Of a stretch of 41,995 bases of DNA, positions 16,358 through 24,411 are shown in pieces. The DNA comes from Rhodospirillales bacterium. GTDB lineage: Bacteria; Pseudomonadota; Alphaproteobacteria; Acetobacterales; Acetobacteraceae. The DNA is taken from contig JAGWQN010000087.1 of NCBI GenBank assembly GCA_028869995.1, positions 1-41,995 of the forward strand, read 5' to 3'. How positions within the stretch are numbered: position 1 is the stretch's first letter; the number at the start of each line of letters is the position of its first letter. The notes below the pieces were generated by a model. The model had not been told where the DNA came from. It was given only the letters and a program-made list of their open reading frames with translations, and made no database searches. The translations under genes were made by a program, and so were the position numbers.

Positions 16358-16573
16358 GGAGATGGCGCGGGAGCCGGTGACCCTGCTGCTGAGCTCGAGG
16401 ATAATGAGGGGTTCGCCGACATCCGTCGCCGCCTCGAGGGTTCGATTGCACTTGCGGTGCCGATCGCGGCGGTCCTGCCCTACCCCTGGTTCGGCCTGTT
16501 GCGGAGCCGCGTGCTCGAGGCGTTCGCAATCCCGCTGAGCAGCGTCTGCGTCGTTACGAACGCGCTGCGGCCG
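16358..16573 (+). pseudogene. Fragment of a copper-transporting P-type ATPase (CopA-like C-terminus)
   Basis: The stretch from about 16430 encodes VPIAAVLPYPWFGLLRS followed by FAIPLSSVCVVTNALR. This matches the last two transmembrane helices of CopA-type ATPases (usually IPIAAGVLYPFFGLLLSP ... MSLSSVSVVTNALRLR). Upstream the frame is poorly conserved, and the phosphorylation and nucleotide domains are absent. It faces the CsoR-like gene and the DUF302 gene. It is a relic and cannot transport metal. Confidence 0.6.
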
Positions 16574-16683
16574 TCGGCAACGCTCTTGTATCGATACAGT
16601 TGCTTCTATGCAACTTTCCGGCCTGGAGATGCGGATGACCAGAAGAACTCGGCGCCCAACTCGGGCGGGGGCGTATTGGCGAC

Positions 16684-17079
16684 CTAAGACGCCGCAAGCT
16701 CGTCGACGACAGCCTTCAGCATCTGCCGAACCCGCTTCGCAGTTTCCGCAAGACCCGGATTGTCGATCGCTTGCATGGAGGCGATGGGATCGACCGCCGC
16801 CACCTCCACCGTACCGTCCTCGCGCTGTTGCACGACGACGTTGCACGGCAGCATCGTGCCAATCTTGTCCTCGGCCTGCAGTGCACGATGGGCCATCTGC
16901 GGGTTGCAGGCACCAAGAATGCGGTAGGGGCGGAACTCGACCCCCAGCGTGTTTTTCAAGGTTGCCTGAACGTCGATCTCGGTCAGCACGCCGAAGCCGT
17001 GTTTCTTGAGCACGTCCGTGGTTCTGGCGACCGCCTGGTCAAGCGGCAGGTTCAGCGTCGTCGAAAAGTAGTATGTCAC
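16684..17079 (-). CDS. DUF302 family protein
   Basis: A 131-residue cytoplasmic protein. The family pattern is complete: YYFSTTLNLPLDQAVARTTDVLKKHGFGVLTEIDVQATL, GACNPQMAHRAL, MLPCNVVVQQ and VAAVDPIASM. The fold is a small alpha/beta barrel of unknown biochemical role. Members are often found beside metal- or sulfur-stress genes, which fits the CsoR- and CopA-like remnants here. The GTG at 17079 is chosen because GGAG lies 7 bases upstream; a nearby ATG (17086) is in another frame. It appears intact although its former neighbours are decayed. Confidence 0.8.
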   Translation of the reverse strand: MTYYFSTTLNLPLDQAVARTTDVLKKHGFGVLTEIDVQATLKNTLGVEFRPYRILGACNPQMAHRALQAEDKIGTMLPCNVVVQQREDGTVEVAAVDPIASMQAIDNPGLAETAKRVRQMLKAVVDELAAS

Positions 17080-17327
17080 GTCGCATCTCCGTTTGCGCTC
17101 GGTTCGGCTCGTCGCCGTCCTGCCCGCGAGCTTCGTATGGCATCGCCCCATGTGGGCAAACGGCACGCGAGCGGCTGATGATGTAGCATGGTTGCGGGTG
17201 GGTGGTGATTTTTGATTCCAGCTTCTGTCGCCGGTGATGCAATGCGAAACGCGAGCCCCGCGCCCCCTTGAGCGCATGCGCGCCAGGAACGAACGAACCC
17301 CATGATCAACTCTCATCATGCCGCCCG

Positions 17328-17365
17328 CGGCCGATCGGCGGCGCGCCAGCACCGCCGATCGGCCG
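17328..17365. terminator. Perfect 14-bp inverted repeat between Spy-like and DUF302 genes
   Basis: CGGCCGATCGGCGG (17328-17341) pairs perfectly with CCGCCGATCGGCCG (17352-17365) around a 10-base loop. It lies 43 bases beyond the stop of the Spy-like gene on the minus strand, a natural terminator position, but has no T-rich tail. Each arm contains the palindrome CCGATCGG, so a protein-binding site is an alternative. The rest of the 17080-17407 gap shows no gene. Confidence 0.6.
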
Positions 17366-17407
17366 GCCATCACGATGACGTCCGCGAAGTGACGTCGCGA
17401 CCGGCAG

Positions 17408-17926
17408 TCAGCGCATCATGCCTCGGCGAAAGGCCAGTCCGGGGAGCACCTGTTCCGCTGCGGTCTTCTGCTCCGCCGAGAGGTCTTGGAGCAGCTTGGT
17501 CGCCGCGTCGTGCACGGTGCTGCGAGCCTGCTGCCGCGCCTGGAACATCTCGTTCATCATCTGCTGGCTCTCATGCCACGTCGCGGTGCCCATCGCCTCG
17601 AACATCGTCTGGTGCAGGCCCTGCATCTGCTCGGCGACGCCGGAAACAGTGTCGGCGTATTCCTTCCACGCGGCCTCCTGCGCCGCGGTGATGCCGAGCC
17701 GGCGCTTGAGCGCGTCGAGATAGCCGGGCACGTCCCATCGCCGGCCGTCCATCCCGGGCCCCATCGGAGCTCCGCCCATCATCCCAGGACCCATGCCACC
17801 GGGTCCACGGCTCATCATCGTCCCCCTGCCGGGGCCATAGCCCATCTGTGCAATCGCGGCTGGAGCTGCGACCGCGACGATCAGAACCGAGCCAAGCATG
17901 GCGCGGCGGGCGATCCTGCGTTTCAT
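17408..17926 (-). CDS. Spy/CpxP-like periplasmic protein (LTxxQ-type)
   Basis: A 172-residue protein with a signal peptide at residues 1-26 (basic start KRRIARR, hydrophobic VLIVAVAAPAAIA). A Met/Gly/Pro-rich segment (30-60) follows, then a helical domain with VPGYLDALKRRLGITAAQEAAW and LSAEQKTAAEQ, the second half of the duplicated LTxxQ motif of Spy/CpxP proteins. These act as ATP-independent periplasmic chaperones or envelope-stress sensors. The methionine-rich stretch could bind copper(I), which would fit the metal-resistance remnants nearby; that is inference. The ATG has GGAGG 8 bases upstream. Confidence 0.8.
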   Translation of the reverse strand: MKRRIARRAMLGSVLIVAVAAPAAIAQMGYGPGRGTMMSRGPGGMGPGMMGGAPMGPGMDGRRWDVPGYLDALKRRLGITAAQEAAWKEYADTVSGVAEQMQGLHQTMFEAMGTATWHESQQMMNEMFQARQQARSTVHDAATKLLQDLSAEQKTAAEQVLPGLAFRRGMMR

Positions 17927-18063
17927 AACCGCATCCTCCGTTATCGTTTGTGCAAGACACCATGCGCGCACCGCGCCCGCCATGATCTGCCTCAATGTTG
18001 CGCAGGTGCGCCGCGCGATCGCTTTAAGCGCTGGATCTGGCTCCCCACGGGCTGATCAACGTC

Positions 18064-18474
18064 GTGCCCGTCACCGGGCTGTTGCGCGAGACGCTCATCG
18101 CCGGTCCGTCGTCCCTGAGCGCGGAGGCTGCCTTCGTCACCTATCACCGTTACCGCGATGGTGACATGCACGCCCTCGGCCGGATCGTGCCGGCGATCTT
18201 CGATCTCATCATCATCCTCGCCTGGCACACGTGGGGGCTTCTGCGCAGGCATCAGCGGGAGATCGAAAACGTAGAGCGGCCATTCACGCCCGACGGTGAT
18301 GCGCGGCGAGCCCTCCGCCACCGCCAGCGTCGCGGCCCGCGCCACGCCAGCGGCGAACCGGCAAGCAGCCGCCTCGGGACACTCGCCAAGCGCCAGGCGC
18401 GAGAAACGGCCCCTCGCTTTTCTCCTGGCCAGCTTCCCTTAGCCAGGCGTGTGCTCACAAGACTTACATTATGA
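18064..18474 (+). CDS. Hypothetical protein, possible membrane-protein fragment
   Basis: I do not recognise this frame. Residues 40-62 (GRIVPAIFDLIIILAWHTWGLL) look like one transmembrane helix with normal GC-rich codon use. The C-terminal 70 residues are Arg-rich and probably not coding. The open frame runs upstream of the first ATG to a stop at 18025-18027, which suggests a fragment whose start was lost. The opposite strand also carries an open frame here with a short hydrophobic stretch. I cannot decide firmly between them and give this entry low weight. Confidence 0.2.
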   Translation: MPVTGLLRETLIAGPSSLSAEAAFVTYHRYRDGDMHALGRIVPAIFDLIIILAWHTWGLLRRHQREIENVERPFTPDGDARRALRHRQRRGPRHASGEPASSRLGTLAKRQARETAPRFSPGQLPLARRVLTRLTL

Positions 18475-18616
18475 GCGCGACCGCGGGCCTTCGATGACCA
18501 CGAGGTTCGATGGCGCCACGTCCAATGACGATGAGCAGGACGCCTACGCGACAGGTTCTCGACCCAAAAAAATATTAACTATAGTATCAGTGCATCGCTC
18601 CGGCTGCAGCGCAGGT

Positions 18617-18967
18617 TCACGGAAACCGATAGAAAACATAGAACAAGCAGGCTCCAAACGACGCGAAATATAGCCACTTCAGCCACCATGGACCAGTGGA
18701 GGACGTTAGGTTCCAATGCTGACGTCGCCCGATCCCCGCAAGAACGGCGATCGCGCCGATGCAGGCAAACGGTCCCACATTCAGGATCCAACCTTGCCAC
18801 GCCTGCACGTAGAAATAATGACCGTGGTCATTCATCTGCGCGATGTGACCGGTGACGGCGTCGGGGTGCGGCGGGCTGGTGCGCGCGAGGTAGGCGAAGT
18901 AGCTGAGGCAGGTGAAGAAGCCCACGCTTGCGAAAGTCACAAGATAAGGCGCCAGTCGCCTGAGCAT
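18617..18967 (-). CDS. Small inner-membrane protein of unknown function
   Basis: A 116-residue protein with three predicted membrane helices: APYLVTFASVGFFTCLSYFAYLA near the N-terminus, GWILNVGPFACIGAIAVLAGI in the middle, and WLKWLYFASFGACLFYVFY at the end. A His/Asp-rich loop (DHGHYFY) lies between helices 1 and 2. The ATG at 18967 has GAGG 8 bases upstream; longer frames from upstream starts add non-conserved sequence. No family is recognised. The downstream side (18475-18616) is AT-rich and holds no gene. Confidence 0.5.
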   Translation of the reverse strand: MLRRLAPYLVTFASVGFFTCLSYFAYLARTSPPHPDAVTGHIAQMNDHGHYFYVQAWQGWILNVGPFACIGAIAVLAGIGRRQHWNLTSSTGPWWLKWLYFASFGACLFYVFYRFP

Positions 18968-19118
18968 GTACACCGCCTCACCTCGATGGGAGTGCGATCT
19001 TTGTACAGCAGCCGCGAAGCGCGGGGAACGACCCGCCCGGCACGGCACAAGCGACGCCATCGGGCGCGCACAGAAGATTGGAATCGTTGAAGTTCTTGCG
19101 ATTGTCCGGCAGGACCTT

Positions 19119-19364
19119 ACCGCATGCTCCGACCAAAGCCTCAAACCCGCTCCGTTTGATATCGTTATCGTTCACAGCGGCTCGCGCTTGTTCCGCGATA
19201 CCGTCGAGCTGGCGTGCCTGGTTTGCAGGACGCCGAACAACGGCATCCGGTCCGCCTCCATCGTGCAGGCGTTCGGCGACGATCCGACGCACGCCCCGAT
19301 GCGGCAGGTCATGACGCTGTTCGACGAGTGACCACCGAAAGAAAAATGCCAAGCACGCTCTGTC
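19119..19364 (+). pseudogene. Serine recombinase (resolvase/invertase family) remnant
   Basis: The encoded segments FDIVIVHSGSRLFRD, SIVQAFGDDPTHAPMRQVM and TLFDE match the middle of the catalytic domain of large-type serine site-specific recombinases (typical FDVVLVHSFSRFFRD ... ITQELGDDP ... MRQIMALFDEYQSKENAKH). A TGA at 19329 ends the frame, but the match continues one base out of phase (HRKKNAKHAL at about 19333-19364). The N-terminal nucleophile serine region and the DNA-binding domain are missing. It is evidence that a mobile element once occupied this junction. Confidence 0.6.
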
Positions 19365-19789
19365 CGCCCGCCGCCTAAAGGCGACGCCGGCGCGCATCGT
19401 GAGTGGCCGTACTCTCCTCGCCGGGATCCGCTTCGGCGTGGACGGCGGCGGCACCATGATCGTCAGGACACGGCATTGAGCGCGGTCTTGGCCTGCGGCC
19501 ACAAAGCCATTTGAACTGACGCACTCGAGGATTTATGCTGTTCCTCGTTTAACTGGGGCCGCATTGAGGTCGTTCTTCGGTGTTCTTTCGGATCCGCTTG
19601 CGGGACATGGAGGTGTCGCCGATGCGTCCGGAACAAACTGCCACCTCTGCGTCGGAACACCTGCACCTGGGAAACGGCACGTCGCCGCCCGGCGCACGCG
19701 CCGTCGCGATCCCCCCACCAGCTCGGCCGCCTTTTTGCTCGCAACGAATCCCCGCTATAAAGGCCGCATCGTCAAAACGGGGAGCAACC
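19365..19789. promoter_or_regulatory. Upstream region of the ABC importer operon with candidate promoter
   Basis: No gene is seen in this 425-base stretch. It contains TTGAAC (19511-19516) and TATGCT (19534-19539) with 17-base spacing, a reasonable sigma-70-type promoter directed at the importer genes. A short inverted repeat CGAGGA/TCCTCG (19526-19531, 19542-19547) straddles the -10 element and could be an operator. The spacing to the first start codon is about 250 bases. Confidence 0.3.
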
Positions 19790-21019
19790 ATGATGCACGC
19801 GAAACAAGGATCGGGGGTGAGCCGCAGGCGCCTGCTCGCCGGCGCTGGTGCCGCGACACTCGGCGCGCCGCTGATCGCCGGCGCCGCTCCGGCACCGGTC
19901 AAGATCGGGCTGCTGCAGCCGCTCACCGGGTTCCTCGCCTATGACGGTATCCAGGGCAAATACGGTGCGATGCTGGCCATCGACGAGATCAACGCGGCAG
20001 GCGGCATCAAGTCGCTGGGCGGCGCCAAGCTTGCGCCCGTGCTTGCCGACGCCCAGACCAGCCCCGCCACCGCCATCGCCGAGGTCGATCGGCTCGCCGG
20101 CGAAGGCGTGGCCGCCATCCAAGGGGGCTTCGCGAGCGATCTCGTGCTGGCGGCGACACAGCAGGCGGCGCGCCACGGCCTGCCCTATATGGTGGATGTC
20201 GGCGTCGTCGATCAGATCGTCGGGCGCGGCCTGACCAACACGTTCCGCTTCGGTCCCGGCTTCGGCAAGGTGACGCAGGACGGGCTGGCCAACCTGGCGG
20301 CCCTCAACAACGCCGCGGGCAAGCCGGCCAAGACCGTGGTCATTGTCCACGAAAACGGCGCCTTCGGCTCGGGCATGGCCAAGCTGCTGCAGGCGAAGCT
20401 TCCGGGCCTCGGCTTCGAGGTGGTGGCCACCATCGGCCACCCGACGCCGCAGCGCGACTTCACCAACATCGCGCTCCAGGTCAAGCAGGCCAACCCGGAT
20501 CTCATCATCCCGTCCAACTACAAGAACGACTACATCCTGATGGCGCTGACCTTCGCGCAGCAGCACGTCCGCCCAAAGGCCGCGATCTACTCCATTCTCG
20601 GCGGCGCCGCGTCTAACGCGCCCTTCGCGGCCCAGCACCCGAAGGAGAGCAACTACATCATGGACTGCAACCACTACTATGATCCAAACAAGCCGCTCTC
20701 CAAGGCGTTCGCGGCCAAGGTCGCCGCGAAGAAGTGGGACCTCACCTACGAGTTGATGCTCAATTACTCCGTGATGCGCGTGCTCGCCGACGCACTCGAG
20801 AGGGCGGCAAGCACGGACGCGGCCAAGCTCACGGCCGCCATCGCCGCTTCCACCTACAGCGACACGATCATGCCTTACGGCCCGACCAAGTTCGTCCATG
20901 GCCAGAACATCGGTGCCGCACCGGTCAACACTCAGATCCGGGATGGGGTGGTAGAGGTGATCTTCCCCACTGCCTTCGCCTCGGCCAAGCCGGTCTTCCC
21001 GATCCCCGCCGCCGGTTGA
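19790..21019 (+). CDS. ABC transporter substrate-binding protein, branched-chain amino acid type
   Basis: A 409-residue periplasmic binding protein (type I fold, Leu/Ile/Val-binding family). Residues 9-36 form a Tat-like signal: SRRRLLAGAGAATLGAPLIAGAAPA. The mature start KIGLLQPLTGFLAYDGIQGKYGAMLAIDEINAAGG is typical, as is RDFTNIALQVKQANPDLIIPS. GGGGAG precedes the ATG by 5 bases. It is the first gene of a five-gene importer operon. LivK-type receptors of alphaproteobacteria bind many things besides amino acids (amides, aromatic acids, urea), so the ligand cannot be deduced. The neighbouring catabolic genes suggest a small amide, imide or dicarboxylate. Confidence 0.88.
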   Translation: MMHAKQGSGVSRRRLLAGAGAATLGAPLIAGAAPAPVKIGLLQPLTGFLAYDGIQGKYGAMLAIDEINAAGGIKSLGGAKLAPVLADAQTSPATAIAEVDRLAGEGVAAIQGGFASDLVLAATQQAARHGLPYMVDVGVVDQIVGRGLTNTFRFGPGFGKVTQDGLANLAALNNAAGKPAKTVVIVHENGAFGSGMAKLLQAKLPGLGFEVVATIGHPTPQRDFTNIALQVKQANPDLIIPSNYKNDYILMALTFAQQHVRPKAAIYSILGGAASNAPFAAQHPKESNYIMDCNHYYDPNKPLSKAFAAKVAAKKWDLTYELMLNYSVMRVLADALERAASTDAAKLTAAIAASTYSDTIMPYGPTKFVHGQNIGAAPVNTQIRDGVVEVIFPTAFASAKPVFPIPAAG

Positions 21020-21068
21020 GTCGAACGCTGGCGCGCGGACGACCGATGTCGCGCAGGGAACGCCGCGT

Positions 21069-21938
21069 ATGAGCACGGCGCTGTTGCTGTCCGCCCTCGT
21101 GGGCGGGCTGGCGAACGGCGCCGTGTATGCGCTGGTCGCACTTGGTCTCACGCTGATCTACGGCGTGCTGCACATCATCAACTTCGCCCATGGCAGCCTG
21201 CTGATGCTGGCCCTCTACGCTTCCTGGATCCTCTGGTCGGCACTGGGGGTGAGCCCCTATGTCGCCCTTGTCTTGCTGGCGCCGCTGTTCTTTGCGCTCG
21301 GCTATGCGCTGCAGCGCTGGGTCATCGGTCCCGCCGGGCAGGGCCGTGACGCCAACGTGCTGCTGGTCACGCTCGGCGTCTCCATTGTCATCGATAACCT
21401 CGCCCTCGCCGTCTTCGGCCCCGCCACCCGCACCGTCGACATCCCGCTCGCCACGAGCACCATCGACCTGGGCGTGATGTATCTGCCGCTGCCGCGATTG
21501 ATTGCCTTCGTGGCGGCGCTGCTGCTCTCGGGAGGGCTGTGGCTGTTACTCAACCGCACGGATCTTGGCCGCGCCATCCGTGCCGTGGCGCGCGAGAGCG
21601 ACGCGGCCCGCCTGGTCGGCATCCGCGTGGCGCATATCCATGCGGTGACCTTCGGCATCGGCACCGCCTCGGTGGCCGCCGCCGCATGCCTGCTGCTGCC
21701 CTCCTTCTACGTCTCTCCCGATGCCGGCTATGCATTCGTGCTCGTCGCCTTCACCGTGGTGGTGATGGGGGGAATGGGCAGTTTTCCGGGAGCCCTGCTC
21801 GCCGGACTGGTGATCGGCGTCATCGAGTCGTTCAGCGGGCTCTGGTTCGGCCCCAGCCTCGCGCCCATCGGCATCTACGCCGCGTTCGCTCTGGTCCTGC
21901 TGTTCCGTCCCACTGGCCTGTTCGGCGCGCGGGCATGA
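21069..21938 (+). CDS. ABC transporter permease, LivH type
   Basis: A 289-residue inner-membrane permease with about eight hydrophobic segments. The family hallmark ALVALGLTLIYGVLHIINFAHGSLLML is at residues 21-47, and the coupling-helix region DLGRAIRAVARESDAARLVGIRV lies at about 163-185. Near the C-terminus GMGSFPGALLAGLVIGVIESF is conserved. It pairs with the LivM-type subunit, whose ATG overlaps its stop (ATGA at 21935-21938). AGGGA lies about 11 bases before the start. Confidence 0.9.
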   Translation: MSTALLLSALVGGLANGAVYALVALGLTLIYGVLHIINFAHGSLLMLALYASWILWSALGVSPYVALVLLAPLFFALGYALQRWVIGPAGQGRDANVLLVTLGVSIVIDNLALAVFGPATRTVDIPLATSTIDLGVMYLPLPRLIAFVAALLLSGGLWLLLNRTDLGRAIRAVARESDAARLVGIRVAHIHAVTFGIGTASVAAAACLLLPSFYVSPDAGYAFVLVAFTVVVMGGMGSFPGALLAGLVIGVIESFSGLWFGPSLAPIGIYAAFALVLLFRPTGLFGARA

Positions 21939-22879
21939 CGCGCTGGGGTGCACGCGCGGGGCCGCCGCTGCTGCTGATGCTGGGCGCGCTACCCTTTGCC
22001 TTCCCCTCGGGCTTTGTGCTGACCACGGCGACCTTGCTGCTGCTGACCGCCATCCTTGGCCAGTCCTGGAACATCCTCGGGGGCTATGGCGGCCAGTCCT
22101 CGTTCGGGCACGCGCTGTTCTATGGCACCGGCGCCTTCACCACCGCGCTGCTGCAGGTTCGGTTCGGCTGGAACGCATGGGTGGCGGCGGCCGCGGCGAT
22201 TGGCGCCGGCACGCTGGTCGGCGCGGCGGCCGGCGCGCTGGTGTTCCGACAAGGGCTGCGCGGCTCCTATTTTGCGCTCGTCACACTCGCCTTCGCCGAG
22301 ATCGCGCGCGTGCTCGTCGCCTCCTTTGACATCACGGGCGGCGGCTTCGGTCTGCTGGTGCCGCTGCATCGCGGCGCCGCTTCGTTCCAGTTTTCCGACC
22401 CGCGTCTGCCGTACTGGATCGCCTGGACCGTCGTGCTCGCCGGCGTGCTGCTGACCATCGGCATCGAGCGCTCGCGCTTCGGCGCACGTCTAGCCGCGGT
22501 TCGCGAGAACGAAGATGCGGCACGCGCGCTCGGCATCGCACCGGTTCAGGTCAAGACTGTGTGCACCGCGATTTCGGCCGGCCTCGCCGCCACGGCGGGC
22601 GTGCTCTACCTGCAGATCTTCCTGTTCATCGATGCTGCCAACGGGTTCGGCGTCGGCGTGTCGGTCCAGGCGCTGCTGGCACCGATCCTGGGTGGGCTCG
22701 CGACCCCCTGGGGCGCGCTGCTGGGCGCGCTGGCACTGCGGTTGATGGCGGAGATGGTGCATGCCGTGGCCGGCGGGCTCGCGGGCATCGACCTCGCGTT
22801 GTTCGGCGTCATCCTGATCCTCATCCTGCGCTTTGCCCCTGGCGGCATTGCCGGCATCCGGCTGCGCCGCGATGCCTGA
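21935..22879 (+). CDS. ABC transporter permease, LivM type
   Basis: A 314-residue inner-membrane permease, the second half of the channel. Characteristic sequence: AILGQSWNILGGYGGQSSFGHALFYGTGAFTTALL (about 40-75), LRGSYFALVTLAFAEIARVL and the cytoplasmic coupling motif RSRFGARLAAVRENEDAARALGIA. The C-terminus GGLATPWGALLGALALRLMAEM matches the family. Start overlaps the LivH-type stop; its end overlaps the ATPase gene by 8 bases, indicating strict co-translation. Confidence 0.9.
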   Translation: MTRWGARAGPPLLLMLGALPFAFPSGFVLTTATLLLLTAILGQSWNILGGYGGQSSFGHALFYGTGAFTTALLQVRFGWNAWVAAAAAIGAGTLVGAAAGALVFRQGLRGSYFALVTLAFAEIARVLVASFDITGGGFGLLVPLHRGAASFQFSDPRLPYWIAWTVVLAGVLLTIGIERSRFGARLAAVRENEDAARALGIAPVQVKTVCTAISAGLAATAGVLYLQIFLFIDAANGFGVGVSVQALLAPILGGLATPWGALLGALALRLMAEMVHAVAGGLAGIDLALFGVILILILRFAPGGIAGIRLRRDA

Positions 22880-23627
22880 AGCCCCGATGCTGGATGTCGT
22901 CGACCTGCATCGGCGCTTCGGCGGCGTCACCGCGCTTTCCGGCGTTTCGATCGCTGTCCGGCAGGGCAGCATCACCGCGCTGATCGGCCCGAACGGCGCC
23001 GGCAAGACAACAGCCTTCGCCACCATCGCGGGTTTCCACCGCCCGGATCGTGGTCAGATGCGCTTCCTCGGCCGCGACATCACCGGCTGGAGGCCCGAAC
23101 GCATCGCGCGGCTCGGACTGGTGCGCACCTTCCAGATCGTCCAGCCCTTCGGGCGCCTTTCCGTGCGCGACAACATCGCGGTCGGCGCGCATCTGCACCT
23201 TGCCAGGCGCGCCTCGGCGCTCACCGAAGCGGAGGCCGTGGCGCGACGCCTGGGCCTCGCCGCCGATCTCGACAAGCCGGCCGACACGCTGCCGATTGCC
23301 GGACGCAAGCGCCTCGAACTGGCGCGCGCGCTCGCGACCCGGCCGCGGATGCTGTTGCTCGACGAGGTGATGGCCGGGCTCAACCCAGCCGAGGTCGCGG
23401 CACTGATGCCGGTCATACGGGAGATCCGTGACGGTGGCGTGACCCTGCTGATGATCGAGCATGTCATGCAGGCTGTGGCCGAACTCGCCGAACGCTGCAT
23501 CGTGCTTGCCGAGGGGCGCGTGATCGCGACAGGCACCGTGGCCGAGGTGGCGCGCGATCCCGTCGTTGTGGATGCCTATCTGGGTGAGGGGGCGGCGGCG
23601 CGGCTGGCGGACCATCATGCTGCTTGA
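22872..23627 (+). CDS. ABC transporter ATP-binding protein, LivG type
   Basis: A 251-residue ATPase. Walker A is GPNGAGKTT at about residues 38-46, with the family-specific LGLVRTFQIVQPFGRLSVRDNI after it. The signature region is divergent (ADTLPIAGRKRLELARALATRP), and Walker B is MLLLDEVMAGLNP with the switch histidine in LLMIEHVMQAV. The ABC signature (usually LSGGQ or LPYG-QR) reads LPIAGRKR, typical of LivG variants. The gene overlaps both neighbours. Confidence 0.9.
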   Translation: MPEAPMLDVVDLHRRFGGVTALSGVSIAVRQGSITALIGPNGAGKTTAFATIAGFHRPDRGQMRFLGRDITGWRPERIARLGLVRTFQIVQPFGRLSVRDNIAVGAHLHLARRASALTEAEAVARRLGLAADLDKPADTLPIAGRKRLELARALATRPRMLLLDEVMAGLNPAEVAALMPVIREIRDGGVTLLMIEHVMQAVAELAERCIVLAEGRVIATGTVAEVARDPVVVDAYLGEGAAARLADHHAA

Positions 23628-24321
23628 GGTCACCGGCCTTGCCGCGGGCTACGGCGCGCTGCCGGTGCTGCGCGACGTGACGATGGCCGTGGGCCAGGGT
23701 GAAATCGTCGCGGTGCTGGGCGCGAACGGCGCTGGCAAGACCACGCTCAACCGCGTCCTCTCGGGGCTGCTGCGCCCGCGCGCCGGCGTCATTCGTTTTG
23801 ATGAAACATTGATAACGACAGCCAATCCGGAAGCGATCGTAAGCGCTGGGCTGATCCACGTCCCCGAGGGCAGACGCATTTTCGCGCGGCACACGGTGGA
23901 GGAGAACCTGCTGCTCGGCGCCTATCGTCGCGGCCGCACCCGGCGGGCCCGGAATCTCGCCCGCATCTATGCGCTGTTTCCGCGGCTCAGCGAGCGTCGA
24001 AGCCAGGTCGCGGGATCGCTCTCCGGCGGCGAGCAGCAGATGCTCGCGATCGGCCGCGGCATGATGGCGGAGCCGCGGCTGATGATCCTGGACGAACCCT
24101 CGCTCGGCCTCTCCCCCAGGCTGGTGGACGAAATGTTCGACCTCGTGGGCAGCCTCGCGGGCGACGGCACCGCGATCCTCATCGTGGAGCAGAATGTGGT
24201 GCGCACGCTGGACCTGGCCAGCCGAGCCTATGTGCTCGAGAACGGCCGCATCGCGCTGCAGGGCGAGGCGGCCACACTGGCGCGCGACCCGGTCCTGCGC
24301 CAGACCTATCTCGGCGTCTGA
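23617..24321 (+). CDS. ABC transporter ATP-binding protein, LivF type
   Basis: A 234-residue ATPase. Walker A GANGAGKTT is near residue 36, LIHVPEGRRIFARHTVEENLLLGAY follows, the signature LSGGEQQMLAIGRGMM is intact, and Walker B is LMILDEPSLGLSP. Start MLLEVTGLAAGYG overlaps the LivG-type gene by 11 bases, typical of liv operons. It completes the importer. A 90-base gap separates it from the flavoprotein gene that follows in the same direction. Confidence 0.9.
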   Translation: MLLEVTGLAAGYGALPVLRDVTMAVGQGEIVAVLGANGAGKTTLNRVLSGLLRPRAGVIRFDETLITTANPEAIVSAGLIHVPEGRRIFARHTVEENLLLGAYRRGRTRRARNLARIYALFPRLSERRSQVAGSLSGGEQQMLAIGRGMMAEPRLMILDEPSLGLSPRLVDEMFDLVGSLAGDGTAILIVEQNVVRTLDLASRAYVLENGRIALQGEAATLARDPVLRQTYLGV

Positions 24322-24411
24322 GATGACCAGGCATCCCACCTCGACCCGTCTGGGCGCCATGGCGTCCCCTGCCCGGATCGCCCATGATCATGCACCGATG
24401 AAGGTCCGGCA

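Noticed and set aside
17992-18345. Minus-strand frame with REWPLYVFDLPLM, reminiscent of RTA1-like membrane proteins
   Set aside because: The similarity covers about a dozen residues, the rest is charged and the plus strand has better codon use; too weak to call.
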